From Prevotellaceae bacterium UBA2448 (GTDB lineage: Bacteria; Bacteroidota; Bacteroidia; Bacteroidales; Bacteroidaceae), in contig DDQG01000030.1 of assembly GCA_002342585.1 (NCBI GenBank), positions 4,243 through 68,242 on the forward strand: a stretch of 64,000 nucleotides of DNA, read 5' to 3'. Positions 26,028-33,068 of the stretch are shown here, one piece after another; the first letter of the stretch is position 1, and each line of letters opens with the position of its first letter. Both the position numbers and the translations under genes were made by a program. The notes under the pieces were generated by a model, which was given only the letters and a program-made list of their open reading frames with translations, did not search any database and was not told where the DNA came from.

Positions 26028-26144
26028 AGTTTTGTGGTTATCTACCTAACCACAAAAACATTGCAAGGGAATACCATCACAATAAACACTCTCTATAAGA
26101 GTGTGTTTATGTGGGTTGCGCTATTATACACGAACATCAAAACG

Positions 26145-26192
26145 TGCTAAATCGTGTCAATTCATGCAATTCATGCTAAATCGTGTCAATTC
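26145..26192. repeat. Iteron-like direct repeat, two copies
   Basis: TGCTAAATCGTGTCAATTC occurs exactly at 26145-26163 and 26174-26192, separated by a related TGCAATTCA spacer. A shorter TCGTGTAAAT follows. Confidence 0.7.
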
Positions 26193-26550
26193 GTGTAAAT
26201 ATGCAGTAAGAATTTAACAATTCAAGCGGGTTCAAGCCATTTCTGATTTATTATTATGTGGAATCTGCTTAAATGGTTTTGCTGGCATAATCTAAATTTA
26301 TTCTGTTGTTCGTGGGGATAATGCCCACCAGCGGACACAGTTCGCAGCGTGTGTAGTAGGTCTTTGGCATGTTATTTCTTATTATGTTGCGGTCGGGTTA
26401 TAAAGTGCGAATCGGCAAACTTGCGATGGTATGTTACGATGCGGGAAAAATAGGATTTGCCAAAACTTCCGTGTCAAATCAGAGGAGGGTAAGGTGATTT
26501 GGGGAAACAATGAGTGTCTGAATAAAAAAGCATATCCGTGCATCATGGGT

Positions 26551-26729
26551 AAGGGCGCGACTCCTTTTGAATCGTACCCAACACCTATACTGTAAGACAT
26601 ACACACTGCGCAGCCTTTTCTTTGGTTCTTTCTTTTGCTGCTGATGGTGCTTATCATTATGAAGGGCGCGACTCCTTTTGAATCGTGCCCAACACTATAC
26701 TGTAAGACATACACACTGCGCAGCCTTTC
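26551..26729. repeat. ~70-base direct repeat with hairpin
   Basis: Copies start at 26551 and 26662 and differ by one substitution and one indel over about 68 bases. Each starts with an inverted-repeat hairpin (GGGCGCGACTC facing GAATCGTGCCC in copy 2). Confidence 0.75.
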
Positions 26730-26789
26730 TTTTTTGGTACTTTTTTCTTTTGAGGCTGCTTGTGCGTTGAGGCTCTCAGGTTGCGTCAA

Positions 26790-26963
26790 TCACTCATCAT
26801 CGAAAGGGAATTGTGAAAATTCTTCTTCAACCATCTCTACAAGGTATTTTGCCATCGTTGCTAAGCCTCTTGCATACGATCGGCAAGTTTCCCCATCTTG
26901 CAATAATTTAGGGTTGCTGCTGAATCCTATACAGGCATTGTGGAAAAATTCTATTTTTGTCAT
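26790..26963 (-). CDS. Small acidic element protein (57 residues)
   Basis: ATG at 26961-26963 (minus strand) and TGA at 26790-26792. The product starts MTKIEFFHNACIGF, continues through CRSYARGLATMAKYLVEMV and ends in the acidic EEEFSQFPFDDE. Although short, the composition is protein-like: a predicted amphipathic helix followed by an acidic tail. It lies between the helicase gene and the repeat region, on the element's coding strand. The reading frame on the opposite strand here has a much less protein-like composition. The function is unknown; an acidic partner of the helicase or an anti-repressor would fit its place but is guesswork. Confidence 0.6.
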   Translation of the reverse strand: MTKIEFFHNACIGFSSNPKLLQDGETCRSYARGLATMAKYLVEMVEEEFSQFPFDDE

Positions 26964-27009
26964 AAAAGAATAAATTATTGAGTAAAATTTTCATATCTCA
27001 TCTGTATGC

Positions 27010-27125
27010 CAATCTGTATGTATATATCCCCGCGTCTATATAGCGGGGTATATACAGACATAGGCATATAGATATGAATCTTGGGATTCTTACCCTTATA
27101 TATCTTTAGATATATAGGTTTTGGG
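27010..27125. repeat. Short palindromes and repeated TTGGGATTCTT
   Basis: CCCCGC and GCGGGG form a hairpin (27029-27049 region). ATATATCTTTAGATATAT is a near-perfect palindrome around 27100. TTGGGATTCTT occurs at about 27081 and 27121. It lies just after the helicase stop and could be terminators or part of an origin. Confidence 0.45.
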
Positions 27126-27166
27126 ATTCTTTAATTCAAGGTGGTCTGTTGTGGCATTTCATAAGC

Positions 27167-28639
27167 TTAGATATTTATATAATATTTAGGGTGTTTTTGG
27201 TTGGGTTCGTATTCTTTCTTTTCCTGTGCAACAATCAGCCTTTTGTTCTCTGCCATTTTTACACATTCCGATAGTTTATTACTGTTTGCAACATTTAGTT
27301 GCTCTTTAAAAAAGGCTTTCAAATTCTCTTTTGTGAAAGGTTGCTGAATAGAGTCTTTATTATCTCGCAAAGCCTGTTCAATATCTTCTATTGATATTTC
27401 AGTACTGCTAAAGTCCGGTTGTTGTATTGGTTCCGGTCTGCCCCATAAGCTTGAATCAGAAATTGTGAATTTCCAGTCCTTAATCATTTTGTGTCCTCTC
27501 GCTTTTTGGGATTTTACTTCGTATATACTTCCACCTTCCTGCCTGTGTACTTCCAAAAAATCTGTTGCCTTTCGTAATGCTATAGAGCCTATATTACCTG
27601 TGGCTTTATCTCCACTTGGATTTAGGTGCAATATAGCTATTAAACCAATATCCAAAGCCTCTGCAAGTTCCATGCATATTCTTACCAAATTTCGACTTTC
27701 TTTTATATCGTTGAAATCCTCAATCAAATCGAGTAGACCGTCAATAATTAAAACATTTGGGTTGAATGATTTAATAGCCCTTCCCATGTAATCTAACATT
27801 TCCTTTGGATTATAAATACTGCGAAGTCTTGCCATCCTAAAGTTAGAAATGGGGGTATTTACAGGGAATTCACACATATCAAATATTTTACATTGTTCGG
27901 CTTTACTATCATGCACTCCCTGTTCCGTATCTATTATTAAAACTTTGGGTTCATCATTCTGTAAGTATTTCATTGTAAAATATCCTCCTTTAAGTGCTGC
28001 TGCTGCCAACATTGCAACGAATTGACTTTTTCCGTTACCAAATTTACCTGTAATGCAGCTAAAATCCCCCTTACGAATACAAGGTATTCCATCAAGTTCA
28101 AAAAGAAAACTTTGAGGTTGGTATGGTTGGGAAACATCAAGCCAAAATTCTTCGGACAAAGGCTCATCAGAAACTCCTAAGTCTTTAAAAAGTTTATCAA
28201 GCCTATTATTTTTAATTATCACAGATTTTGGTGGTGTTGGTGGTAGTTGTGGCAAATTACTTTCCGTTCCCCCTGTTGGTATCTGTTGAGGCTCTACAGG
28301 CTCGTTTTTGGGCTCTGCTGCGCTTTTGGGTACATTGTCTTGTAATTGCCCATCCGCATCTTTTCCGCGTGTTGTAGGCAATTTATCAGACTTCCCCAAA
28401 AAACAGTCCGCCTCTTGCATCCAGTGTTCTTTTATTTTTTTATATAATACATAATCACTGGGTAGAACAGGCGGCTGGAGTCCGCGCTGCTGATATGCCA
28501 CAAAGTCCTCATCTTCATAATCACTAAGTGACTCTTGGTTGCAATCCTGCCCACATACCATCTTTGCATATTGGCGGCTGGCTTGCTCATGGTCGGTTTG
28601 GTTGGTGGCGGTTCTCAGTGCCTCAAATTCTTGTGTCAT
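27167..28639 (-). CDS. RepA-like P-loop replicative helicase/ATPase
   Basis: The 490-residue protein has an N-terminal Pro/Gln-rich linker (about residues 75-150) and then an AAA_25/RepA-type ATPase core. Walker A is GKFGNGKS near residue 200, a DTEQG motif follows, and Walker B is VLIIDGLLDLIEDF near residue 300. The arginine-rich LRKATDFLEVHRQ comes later, and a C-terminal winged-helix-like region ends the protein. Hexameric RepA helicases open plasmid origins; an element helicase of this kind suggests autonomous replication after excision. Its start overlaps the HTH gene stop by 4 bases, showing translational coupling. A 60-base part of the linker resembles one in the 296-residue gene nearby. 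Confidence 0.82.
   Translation of the reverse strand: MTQEFEALRTATNQTDHEQASRQYAKMVCGQDCNQESLSDYEDEDFVAYQQRGLQPPVLPSDYVLYKKIKEHWMQEADCFLGKSDKLPTTRGKDADGQLQDNVPKSAAEPKNEPVEPQQIPTGGTESNLPQLPPTPPKSVIIKNNRLDKLFKDLGVSDEPLSEEFWLDVSQPYQPQSFLFELDGIPCIRKGDFSCITGKFGNGKSQFVAMLAAAALKGGYFTMKYLQNDEPKVLIIDTEQGVHDSKAEQCKIFDMCEFPVNTPISNFRMARLRSIYNPKEMLDYMGRAIKSFNPNVLIIDGLLDLIEDFNDIKESRNLVRICMELAEALDIGLIAILHLNPSGDKATGNIGSIALRKATDFLEVHRQEGGSIYEVKSQKARGHKMIKDWKFTISDSSLWGRPEPIQQPDFSSTEISIEDIEQALRDNKDSIQQPFTKENLKAFFKEQLNVANSNKLSECVKMAENKRLIVAQEKKEYEPNQKHPKYYINI
28298..28357. repeat. Linker segment shared with 29509-29568
   Basis: About 42 of 60 bases match the segment at 29509-29568 without gaps (counted by eye), including 16 identical bases in a row. 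Both encode Asp-Gly-Gln-Leu-Gln followed by a Glu/Ala-rich linker. Confidence 0.6.
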
Positions 28640-28950
28640 AACTTGCCTCCCTTCTGTTTGCTACCCAAAGGGCGCGACTCACAATAATTTGCTGCTGCTG
28701 CTTGCAGTTCATCCGTTGAGGCTATCCTGTTGGCTCGCATCCAGCTTTCAAGCGCTGCGCGCTCAAAATACATTAGCTTTCCCGCTGGTTTAAAATGCGG
28801 AATCTGTCGTGCTGAGGTAAGTTTGTACAGGGTGCTACGACTCACACCAATAAAGGCTGCTGCCTCATCAGTGCTTAGAAATGGTTTGTTGAATGAATTT
28901 AAGCGGTTGGCTATTTCCTCTGCCAATTGAGAAATAATTTCTTTAGTCAT
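28636..28950 (-). CDS. Excisionase-like HTH protein
   Basis: The 104-residue protein has a MerR/HTH_17-type winged helix: FLSTDEAAAFIGVSRSTLYK (helix-turn-helix), then LTSARQIPHFKPAGKLMYF (wing) and a helix with ALESWMRANR. This is the form of excisionases and element regulators. It precedes the helicase gene with a 4-base overlap, so the two are probably one transcript. Likely roles are excision control with the integrase, or transcriptional control of the replication genes. Confidence 0.85.
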   Translation of the reverse strand: MTKEIISQLAEEIANRLNSFNKPFLSTDEAAAFIGVSRSTLYKLTSARQIPHFKPAGKLMYFERAALESWMRANRIASTDELQAAAANYCESRPLGSKQKGGKL

Positions 28951-29163
28951 TGTCTATTGACTTTAAAAATTGATAGGCTCTGAGGGTATCGGGAAAACTT
29001 CAATCCCTCAGCTACCTTTTGTAATCTTTAGCAAGTGTTTTCCTTTGCTTGCATCAGAAAACATTGGCAAAGGTCGGGGGAATCCAACAAAGAAAAAATG
29101 ACAATAAATACCCGAAATATTTACTGCCATTTTCTACCATTTTCTACCACCCTATTCTAAGCC

Positions 29164-30054
29164 TTATTGAGAGGCGCTTTTGAGTGGTTTATATAATTGC
29201 AAAAGTTTTTCTTTTATTTCCGCTTTTCCTTTTTTATATTCTTTTTTCTCGAAATTACTATAATGTTGGTTATACATATTTTGTCCGCACCCAATATCGC
29301 CAAATTCATATGTGATAGTTGTATGTGATGGCTTGTCAGAAAGCCATTGCAACATCTTTTCAGATACATACATTATTAGCGCCACTTTTTTGGGCTGCTT
29401 TGCGTCTTTCATTAGGGTTTCTATAGCATTATATTTCTTTCCATCTTCATCTTCTATCAATAAATCTTTAAATTCTGTAACAGGTCTACCTTTTTTATTT
29501 CTCGCTATAGGCTCATTTGTGCCCCCTGCTGCATCTTCATTGATGCTGCCTTGTAATTGCCCATCAGCTTTGTTTTCTATCACTACCCACACATTTTTGA
29601 AATAATCAGGAAATGCCACAAATGACTTCTTTTCTTTTCTCAGCTGATCACATTTTACTTCCGCATCCTCTCGTGTTGAAAACTCTACATCATCCCATGA
29701 ATAAAACACTCCCATCCTGTAAAGTATTGCATTGTCGAGTGTCTGCAAATCCAATACCTTAGAGTGGCGCTCTATCTCTGCGCGAAGTCTTATCAAAAGA
29801 TTCTCAACACACAATATATAAGACTCCCTGTATTTAGTCCGCAAAGGGTGTGTATCTTTGCATAGTTCTTTAACATCTTCCATTACTATTGACTGCCATG
29901 TTTCTAACCTATCCAGCAAACAATCCACATAATTACGTACTTCGTTATTTACTTCATTACACATCTGGGTAAAGTCCGCTGGTGTCGGTTCTCCATCGTA
30001 ACAGTACCATTGTGTATTGGCTTGTAATATCTCTTGTAAAGTCTTGTATTGCAT
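29164..30054 (-). CDS. Unknown element protein (296 residues)
   Basis: Not recognised. The soluble protein has a helical N-terminal half with many Glu/Arg heptads (CLLDRLETWQSIVMEDVKEL, LLIRLRAEIERH). Its middle linker, DGQLQGSINEDAAGGTNEP, resembles the one in the RepA-like helicase. The Lys-rich C-terminal half contains KKVALIMYVSEKMLQWLSDK. It lies between the integrase and the excisionase-like gene, a place often held by accessory or regulatory genes in integrative elements of Bacteroidales. The shared linker suggests common ancestry of modules inside the element. Confidence 0.6.
   Translation of the reverse strand: MQYKTLQEILQANTQWYCYDGEPTPADFTQMCNEVNNEVRNYVDCLLDRLETWQSIVMEDVKELCKDTHPLRTKYRESYILCVENLLIRLRAEIERHSKVLDLQTLDNAILYRMGVFYSWDDVEFSTREDAEVKCDQLRKEKKSFVAFPDYFKNVWVVIENKADGQLQGSINEDAAGGTNEPIARNKKGRPVTEFKDLLIEDEDGKKYNAIETLMKDAKQPKKVALIMYVSEKMLQWLSDKPSHTTITYEFGDIGCGQNMYNQHYSNFEKKEYKKGKAEIKEKLLQLYKPLKSASQ
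29509..29568. repeat. Linker segment shared with 28298-28357
   Basis: This is the partner of the linker segment in the helicase gene and encodes ADGQLQGSINEDAA. Confidence 0.6.
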
Positions 30055-30119
30055 AGCTTATTATATTGTGGGTGTGGAATGGTTCAGAATCCATCCCGCA
30101 CCATGTTAGCCTCAACAAA

Positions 30120-31316
30120 TTATATATCTTCAATGTTTAATGTAGGTAAGCTATTTATTGCCTCTTGTTTCAGGCTATCTATTGCCCTTGTGTACTTTTC
30201 AGTATGCTTGAGTCCTGAGTGCCCCAAAAGGCTTGCTACAGTCTTTATATTTGCACCATTGTTAAGGATATTCACTGCAAATGAATGGCGGGCACAGTGC
30301 CATGAAATATGCTTATCTATTCCGGCTGCCCTTACCCATCGTTTTAAAGACTTTAGGCACATTTCATAGGTAGGTAGATTAAATATTAAACTGTTCTTAT
30401 CCTGCCCCTTCTGTGGTTTGCCTATCAGATTTAATATACCATCATTTAGTGGGATTATTACACCACTATTCAAACTGTGTCCTTTGGTCTTGTTCTGTTC
30501 AAACTTCATAAGCTTGTTGGAATAATCCACATTGGCAAAGGTAAGGTCTTTTACATCACAGTATCGGAGTCCACAATACAGGCAAAGTATAAAAGCCCTG
30601 CGCACTTCCATATTCTGCCCTTTAAGGTGTGTTGACATCAAGGTTTGTATTTCTTCTTGTGAAAGAATATCTTTTTTCAGTGTGTTTTCATCGACTCGGA
30701 TTTGTACACCATCGCAAGGGTTTTTAAGTATTACATCATGATCTACTGCGTACTTCAAAACCTTTTTAAATCGCTGATATATACTTTTTGCCCCCTCTCC
30801 ATAACTTCTACTTTGCAAATACTCAGTAAATGTTACTATCATATCCCTGTCTATAAATTCGGGTTTGATGGTATGTATATATCTATTATATTCGGGGGTG
30901 TCTTGTAGAAAGTCTTTAAATCGGTTTAAGGCAATACGCACCATTCTTTTGTCTTTCTTGTCGTACTTGTCTATGTATGCCTGGAAATAATCAAGAAAAT
31001 TTATATCTCGGTCTTTCTTGATTCTATAACCATGTAAAGTTTGTTTTAGTTCTTGCTCTCTCTCAAAACGAATAGTCTGTGCAAGTTCAAGTGTTTCTTT
31101 GTTCTGTTTTCTTTCAATCGGGGTTCTTGGATTCGCTAAGATAGTGAGGTGTAAAAACTCCCTTTTGCGCTGCACCTTATTTACAGTGTTTCCGCACTCA
31201 TCTTTACAATTAACTCTGCCCAAATAATAGTCCAGGTAAAGTGAAATATTACCATCAGATAATTTTTTTTGCTTTAATTTTGGGTTATCTGTTACCCTTG
31301 CATCGTTTTTTGCCAT
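30120..31316 (-). CDS. Tyrosine site-specific integrase
   Basis: Catalyses integration and excision at tRNA-Leu. The 398 residues comprise an N-terminal arm-binding region, a SAM-like core-binding domain (about residues 110-215) and the catalytic domain. The first Arg is in CLYCGLRYCDV, HxxR in WHCARHSF, then LLGHSGLKHTEKY with the second His and the nucleophile Tyr. The length fits Bacteroidales conjugative-element integrases. The gene sits at the tRNA end with its promoter TATCTTTG at 31346-31353. The right arm-type repeats lie where the -33 box should be, so integrase may regulate itself. Confidence 0.95.
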   Translation of the reverse strand: MAKNDARVTDNPKLKQKKLSDGNISLYLDYYLGRVNCKDECGNTVNKVQRKREFLHLTILANPRTPIERKQNKETLELAQTIRFEREQELKQTLHGYRIKKDRDINFLDYFQAYIDKYDKKDKRMVRIALNRFKDFLQDTPEYNRYIHTIKPEFIDRDMIVTFTEYLQSRSYGEGAKSIYQRFKKVLKYAVDHDVILKNPCDGVQIRVDENTLKKDILSQEEIQTLMSTHLKGQNMEVRRAFILCLYCGLRYCDVKDLTFANVDYSNKLMKFEQNKTKGHSLNSGVIIPLNDGILNLIGKPQKGQDKNSLIFNLPTYEMCLKSLKRWVRAAGIDKHISWHCARHSFAVNILNNGANIKTVASLLGHSGLKHTEKYTRAIDSLKQEAINSLPTLNIEDI

Positions 31317-31345
31317 ATCGTAACTGCCTTTATTAATTGGTGTTG

Positions 31346-31353
31346 CAAAGATA
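31346..31353 (-). promoter_or_regulatory. -7 box for the integrase gene
   Basis: The minus strand reads TATCTTTG, 30 bases before the integrase start. The arm-type repeats at 31367-31400 cover the expected -33 position. Confidence 0.5.
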
Positions 31354-31366
31354 TAAAAAATTTATT

Positions 31367-31400
31367 TCAGGTGTAACACAGGTGTAACATTTTAACCAAA
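31367..31400. repeat. Right integrase arm-type sites
   Basis: GGTGTAACA at 31370-31378 and 31381-31389, with the same 11-base spacing and flanks as at 25178-25211. Confidence 0.75.
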
Positions 31401-31407
31401 TAAGGGT

Positions 31408-31495
31408 AAAAAAGGGAAAACAAAGGAAAATGCAGAAATTATTAAATGCTTGATTTTTAGCTATTTTTATTTCTTTTACTTTCCTTTGTTTTCCC
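31408..31495 (-). terminator. Element-borne terminator for tRNA-Leu
   Basis: A perfect 16-bp stem (31480-31495 with 31414-31429) encloses a ~50-base loop with further pairing (AGAAAT/ATTTCT). On the minus strand it is followed by T6. It lies directly downstream of the tRNA, inside the element. Confidence 0.65.
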
Positions 31496-31500
31496 CTCAA

Positions 31501-31515
31501 AGTACCGGAGGCGGG
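31501..31515. repeat. Right att copy within tRNA-Leu
   Basis: The same 15 bases as 25105-25119. They form the end of the T stem and the 3' acceptor strand of the tRNA. Confidence 0.85.
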
Positions 31516-31586
31516 GCTCGAACCCGCACGGACGCAATGTCCAAGGGATTTTAAGTCCCTCGTGTCTACCATTCCACCACTTCGGC
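31503..31586 (-). tRNA. tRNA-Leu (TAA), integration target
   Basis: This class II tRNA has a long variable arm (GGAC-ATTGC-GTCC), anticodon loop CTTAAAA with anticodon TAA, and T loop TTCGAGC. The acceptor strands GCCGAAG and CTCCGGT pair with a G1-T72 wobble and an A5-C68 mismatch, so the 3' strand looks as if it came from a different tRNA-Leu allele. CCA is not encoded. The minus strand reads TACCTTTG at 31601-31608, a likely promoter -7 box. Confidence 0.88.
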
Positions 31587-31600
31587 ACGTAAATCGGCTG

Positions 31601-31608
31601 CAAAGGTA
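31601..31608 (-). promoter_or_regulatory. -7 box for tRNA-Leu
   Basis: The minus strand reads TACCTTTG, 14 bases upstream of the tRNA. TTTC, one base off TTTG, lies 19 bases further upstream. Confidence 0.5.
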
Positions 31609-31620
31609 ATAATTATAATT

Positions 31621-31675
31621 GAAAATTGAAAAATGAAAATTGAAAAATTCGTTTTCGTTATTAGTTTTCGTTATT
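31621..31675 (+). repeat. Heptad GAAAATT array plus GTTTTC hexads
   Basis: GAAAATT, GAAAAAT, GAAAATT (31621-31641) are followed by GTTTTCGTTATTAGTTTTCGTTATTC, which runs into the rmuC stop codon at 31671. Confidence 0.65.
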
Positions 31676-33068
31676 CATCTTCAATCGGCAGCATAGGTTG
31701 CTCCTCTTGCGAGTCTCTCGGCAATCGTTTTTTCTTCGGATTTTCCGTAGCTCCGTATTTAAGCAGTTTGCCGGCAGCTACCGTAATGCTTGGTCCCGAG
31801 CTGGCAGTCACAGTCTTCACATCGTCAAATGCCTTCCGTGTCTTCTCCAGTTGTTCGTCCACCTTCAGGAAACGTTCGTAGAACAGCTGCACTCGTTCCA
31901 CCACCTGATTGGCAGTCTCCATAATTTTCTGTTGGTTCTCTACCTGTCGCACTTGTTTCCAAGTCATCTCCAACACCCTCAGCATCATATACAGATTCTG
32001 ACTGCCCGAAATAATCACGCCCTTGTCGTAAGCCTCCTTCCACAGGGTCGGAGCATTGGCGAGAGCCAGTTGGAGAGCACTCTCCTGGAAAATATACATG
32101 ATTACGAAGTCGAGTTTTGTGCTGTCTGTACTTATATATTTTGTGTAATTTTTCTTCGACAGTTCATTCACATGCGAGCGCACAGAAGCAATATGTCTGT
32201 CCAGACACAGCTTCTTCTGTTCGTCCGTCTCAGCATTCTGGTAATCCACATAAGCCGTCAGCGACATCTTTGAGTCTATTATTACATCTCTATGATCGGG
32301 GAAATGCAGAATCACATCCGGAATCATACGATTGCCGCTCTCCGTATCGTAGATTACCTTTCCGTTATCATCCTTCATTGTTGTCTGTTCCTCAAACTGC
32401 ACACCTTCCTCCAGTCCCATATCTTCGAGGAGTTGCCTCAGTCGCAGTTCTCCGAAATCGCCCTGACTCTTATTATTCTCTCCTGTGAGAGCATTAGCCA
32501 ATCGGTCAGCCCTCTCCGAAAGCATATTTGCCTTCTCCATATTCGCTTTGATGCTTGCATCGAGTCGTTCCATCGAAATGGCATGTTCCTTACCGCTCTT
32601 ATCCACAGTCTCCTTCATCTGATTCAGCTCCGTGCGGAGCGGATTCAGAATAGCTGCCAACTGCTCCTGATTCGTCTGCGAGAGTTGTTCCGACCTCTGC
32701 AGCAGAATCTTCTCGCTTGCCGTTGTCATTTGTTCGCGCAACAGATTTATCTGCTGTTCCACCTGCTTCCGCTGATCCTCCCTCAGAGTCTGTAATTGCT
32801 GGGCATACTCATCCTTCTCCGACTGCAACTTTTGGGCAAACTCATTTTTCTCTGCCTGTAGTTGCTGAGCATACTCATCCTTTTCTGTCTGTAGTTGTTG
32901 GGCATGTTCCAGTTTCATCTGTTCCTTCTCGCTCTTCAGTCGTTCGTTCTCAGCAAAGAGCATATCGAACATAGCCTGTAGTGAGGCAGTTTTCCCGTGC
33001 GAAAACAGATAACCCACCAGTACCCCCAAAGCCAAGCAAAGGATTGCTATAATTATCATTGTTGCCAT
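31671..33068 (-). CDS. rmuC: DNA recombination protein RmuC
   Basis: The 465-residue product has an N-terminal membrane anchor (MATMIIIAILCLALGVLVGY). A long coiled coil follows, in which near-identical 13-residue units repeat about four times (EKDEYAQQLQ, EKNEFAQKLQ), and then the RmuC nuclease-like domain from about residue 200. Domain marks are GDFGELRLRQLLEDMG, PDVILHFPD, VIIDSKMSL and the C-terminal QNLYMMLRVLEMTW. RmuC limits rearrangement at inverted repeats in E. coli, and biochemical detail is scarce. The repeated coiled-coil units are DNA-level repeats, so their number may vary between strains. Confidence 0.93.
   Translation of the reverse strand: MATMIIIAILCLALGVLVGYLFSHGKTASLQAMFDMLFAENERLKSEKEQMKLEHAQQLQTEKDEYAQQLQAEKNEFAQKLQSEKDEYAQQLQTLREDQRKQVEQQINLLREQMTTASEKILLQRSEQLSQTNQEQLAAILNPLRTELNQMKETVDKSGKEHAISMERLDASIKANMEKANMLSERADRLANALTGENNKSQGDFGELRLRQLLEDMGLEEGVQFEEQTTMKDDNGKVIYDTESGNRMIPDVILHFPDHRDVIIDSKMSLTAYVDYQNAETDEQKKLCLDRHIASVRSHVNELSKKNYTKYISTDSTKLDFVIMYIFQESALQLALANAPTLWKEAYDKGVIISGSQNLYMMLRVLEMTWKQVRQVENQQKIMETANQVVERVQLFYERFLKVDEQLEKTRKAFDDVKTVTASSGPSITVAAGKLLKYGATENPKKKRLPRDSQEEQPMLPIEDE

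Larger units (their letters stand above)
26028..26789. other. Repeat-bearing non-coding region, candidate origin
   Basis: No convincing gene is seen in these roughly 760 bases. They hold a 19-base direct repeat with a 29-base period (26145-26163 and 26174-26192), rich in CGTG/AATT words, and a ~70-base direct repeat (26551 and 26662). Together with a nearby RepA-like helicase this resembles an iteron-type replication origin, but it could equally hold a small RNA or oriT. Confidence 0.4.
25105..31515. mobile_element. 6.4-kb integrative element in tRNA-Leu(TAA)
   Basis: Identical 15-base sequences (25105-25119 and 31501-31515) bound a segment inserted in the 3' end of tRNA-Leu. Near-identical arm-type repeats lie inside each end. 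A tyrosine integrase gene is next to the tRNA, and all six visible genes point the same way: integrase, unknown protein, excisionase-like HTH, RepA-like helicase, 57-residue protein, unknown protein. About 750 bases of repeat-bearing non-coding DNA look like a replication origin region. There is no relaxase, coupling protein, capsid or resistance gene, so it is probably a satellite that depends on another element for transfer. Confidence 0.88.

Noticed and set aside
26382..26789. A 135-residue minus-strand reading frame from a TTG start in the mobile element
   Set aside because: It runs through the ~70-base direct repeat, so the protein would contain two copies of an otherwise implausible segment. 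It starts with TTG directly after another stop and has poor composition. The region is better explained as repeat-bearing non-coding DNA.
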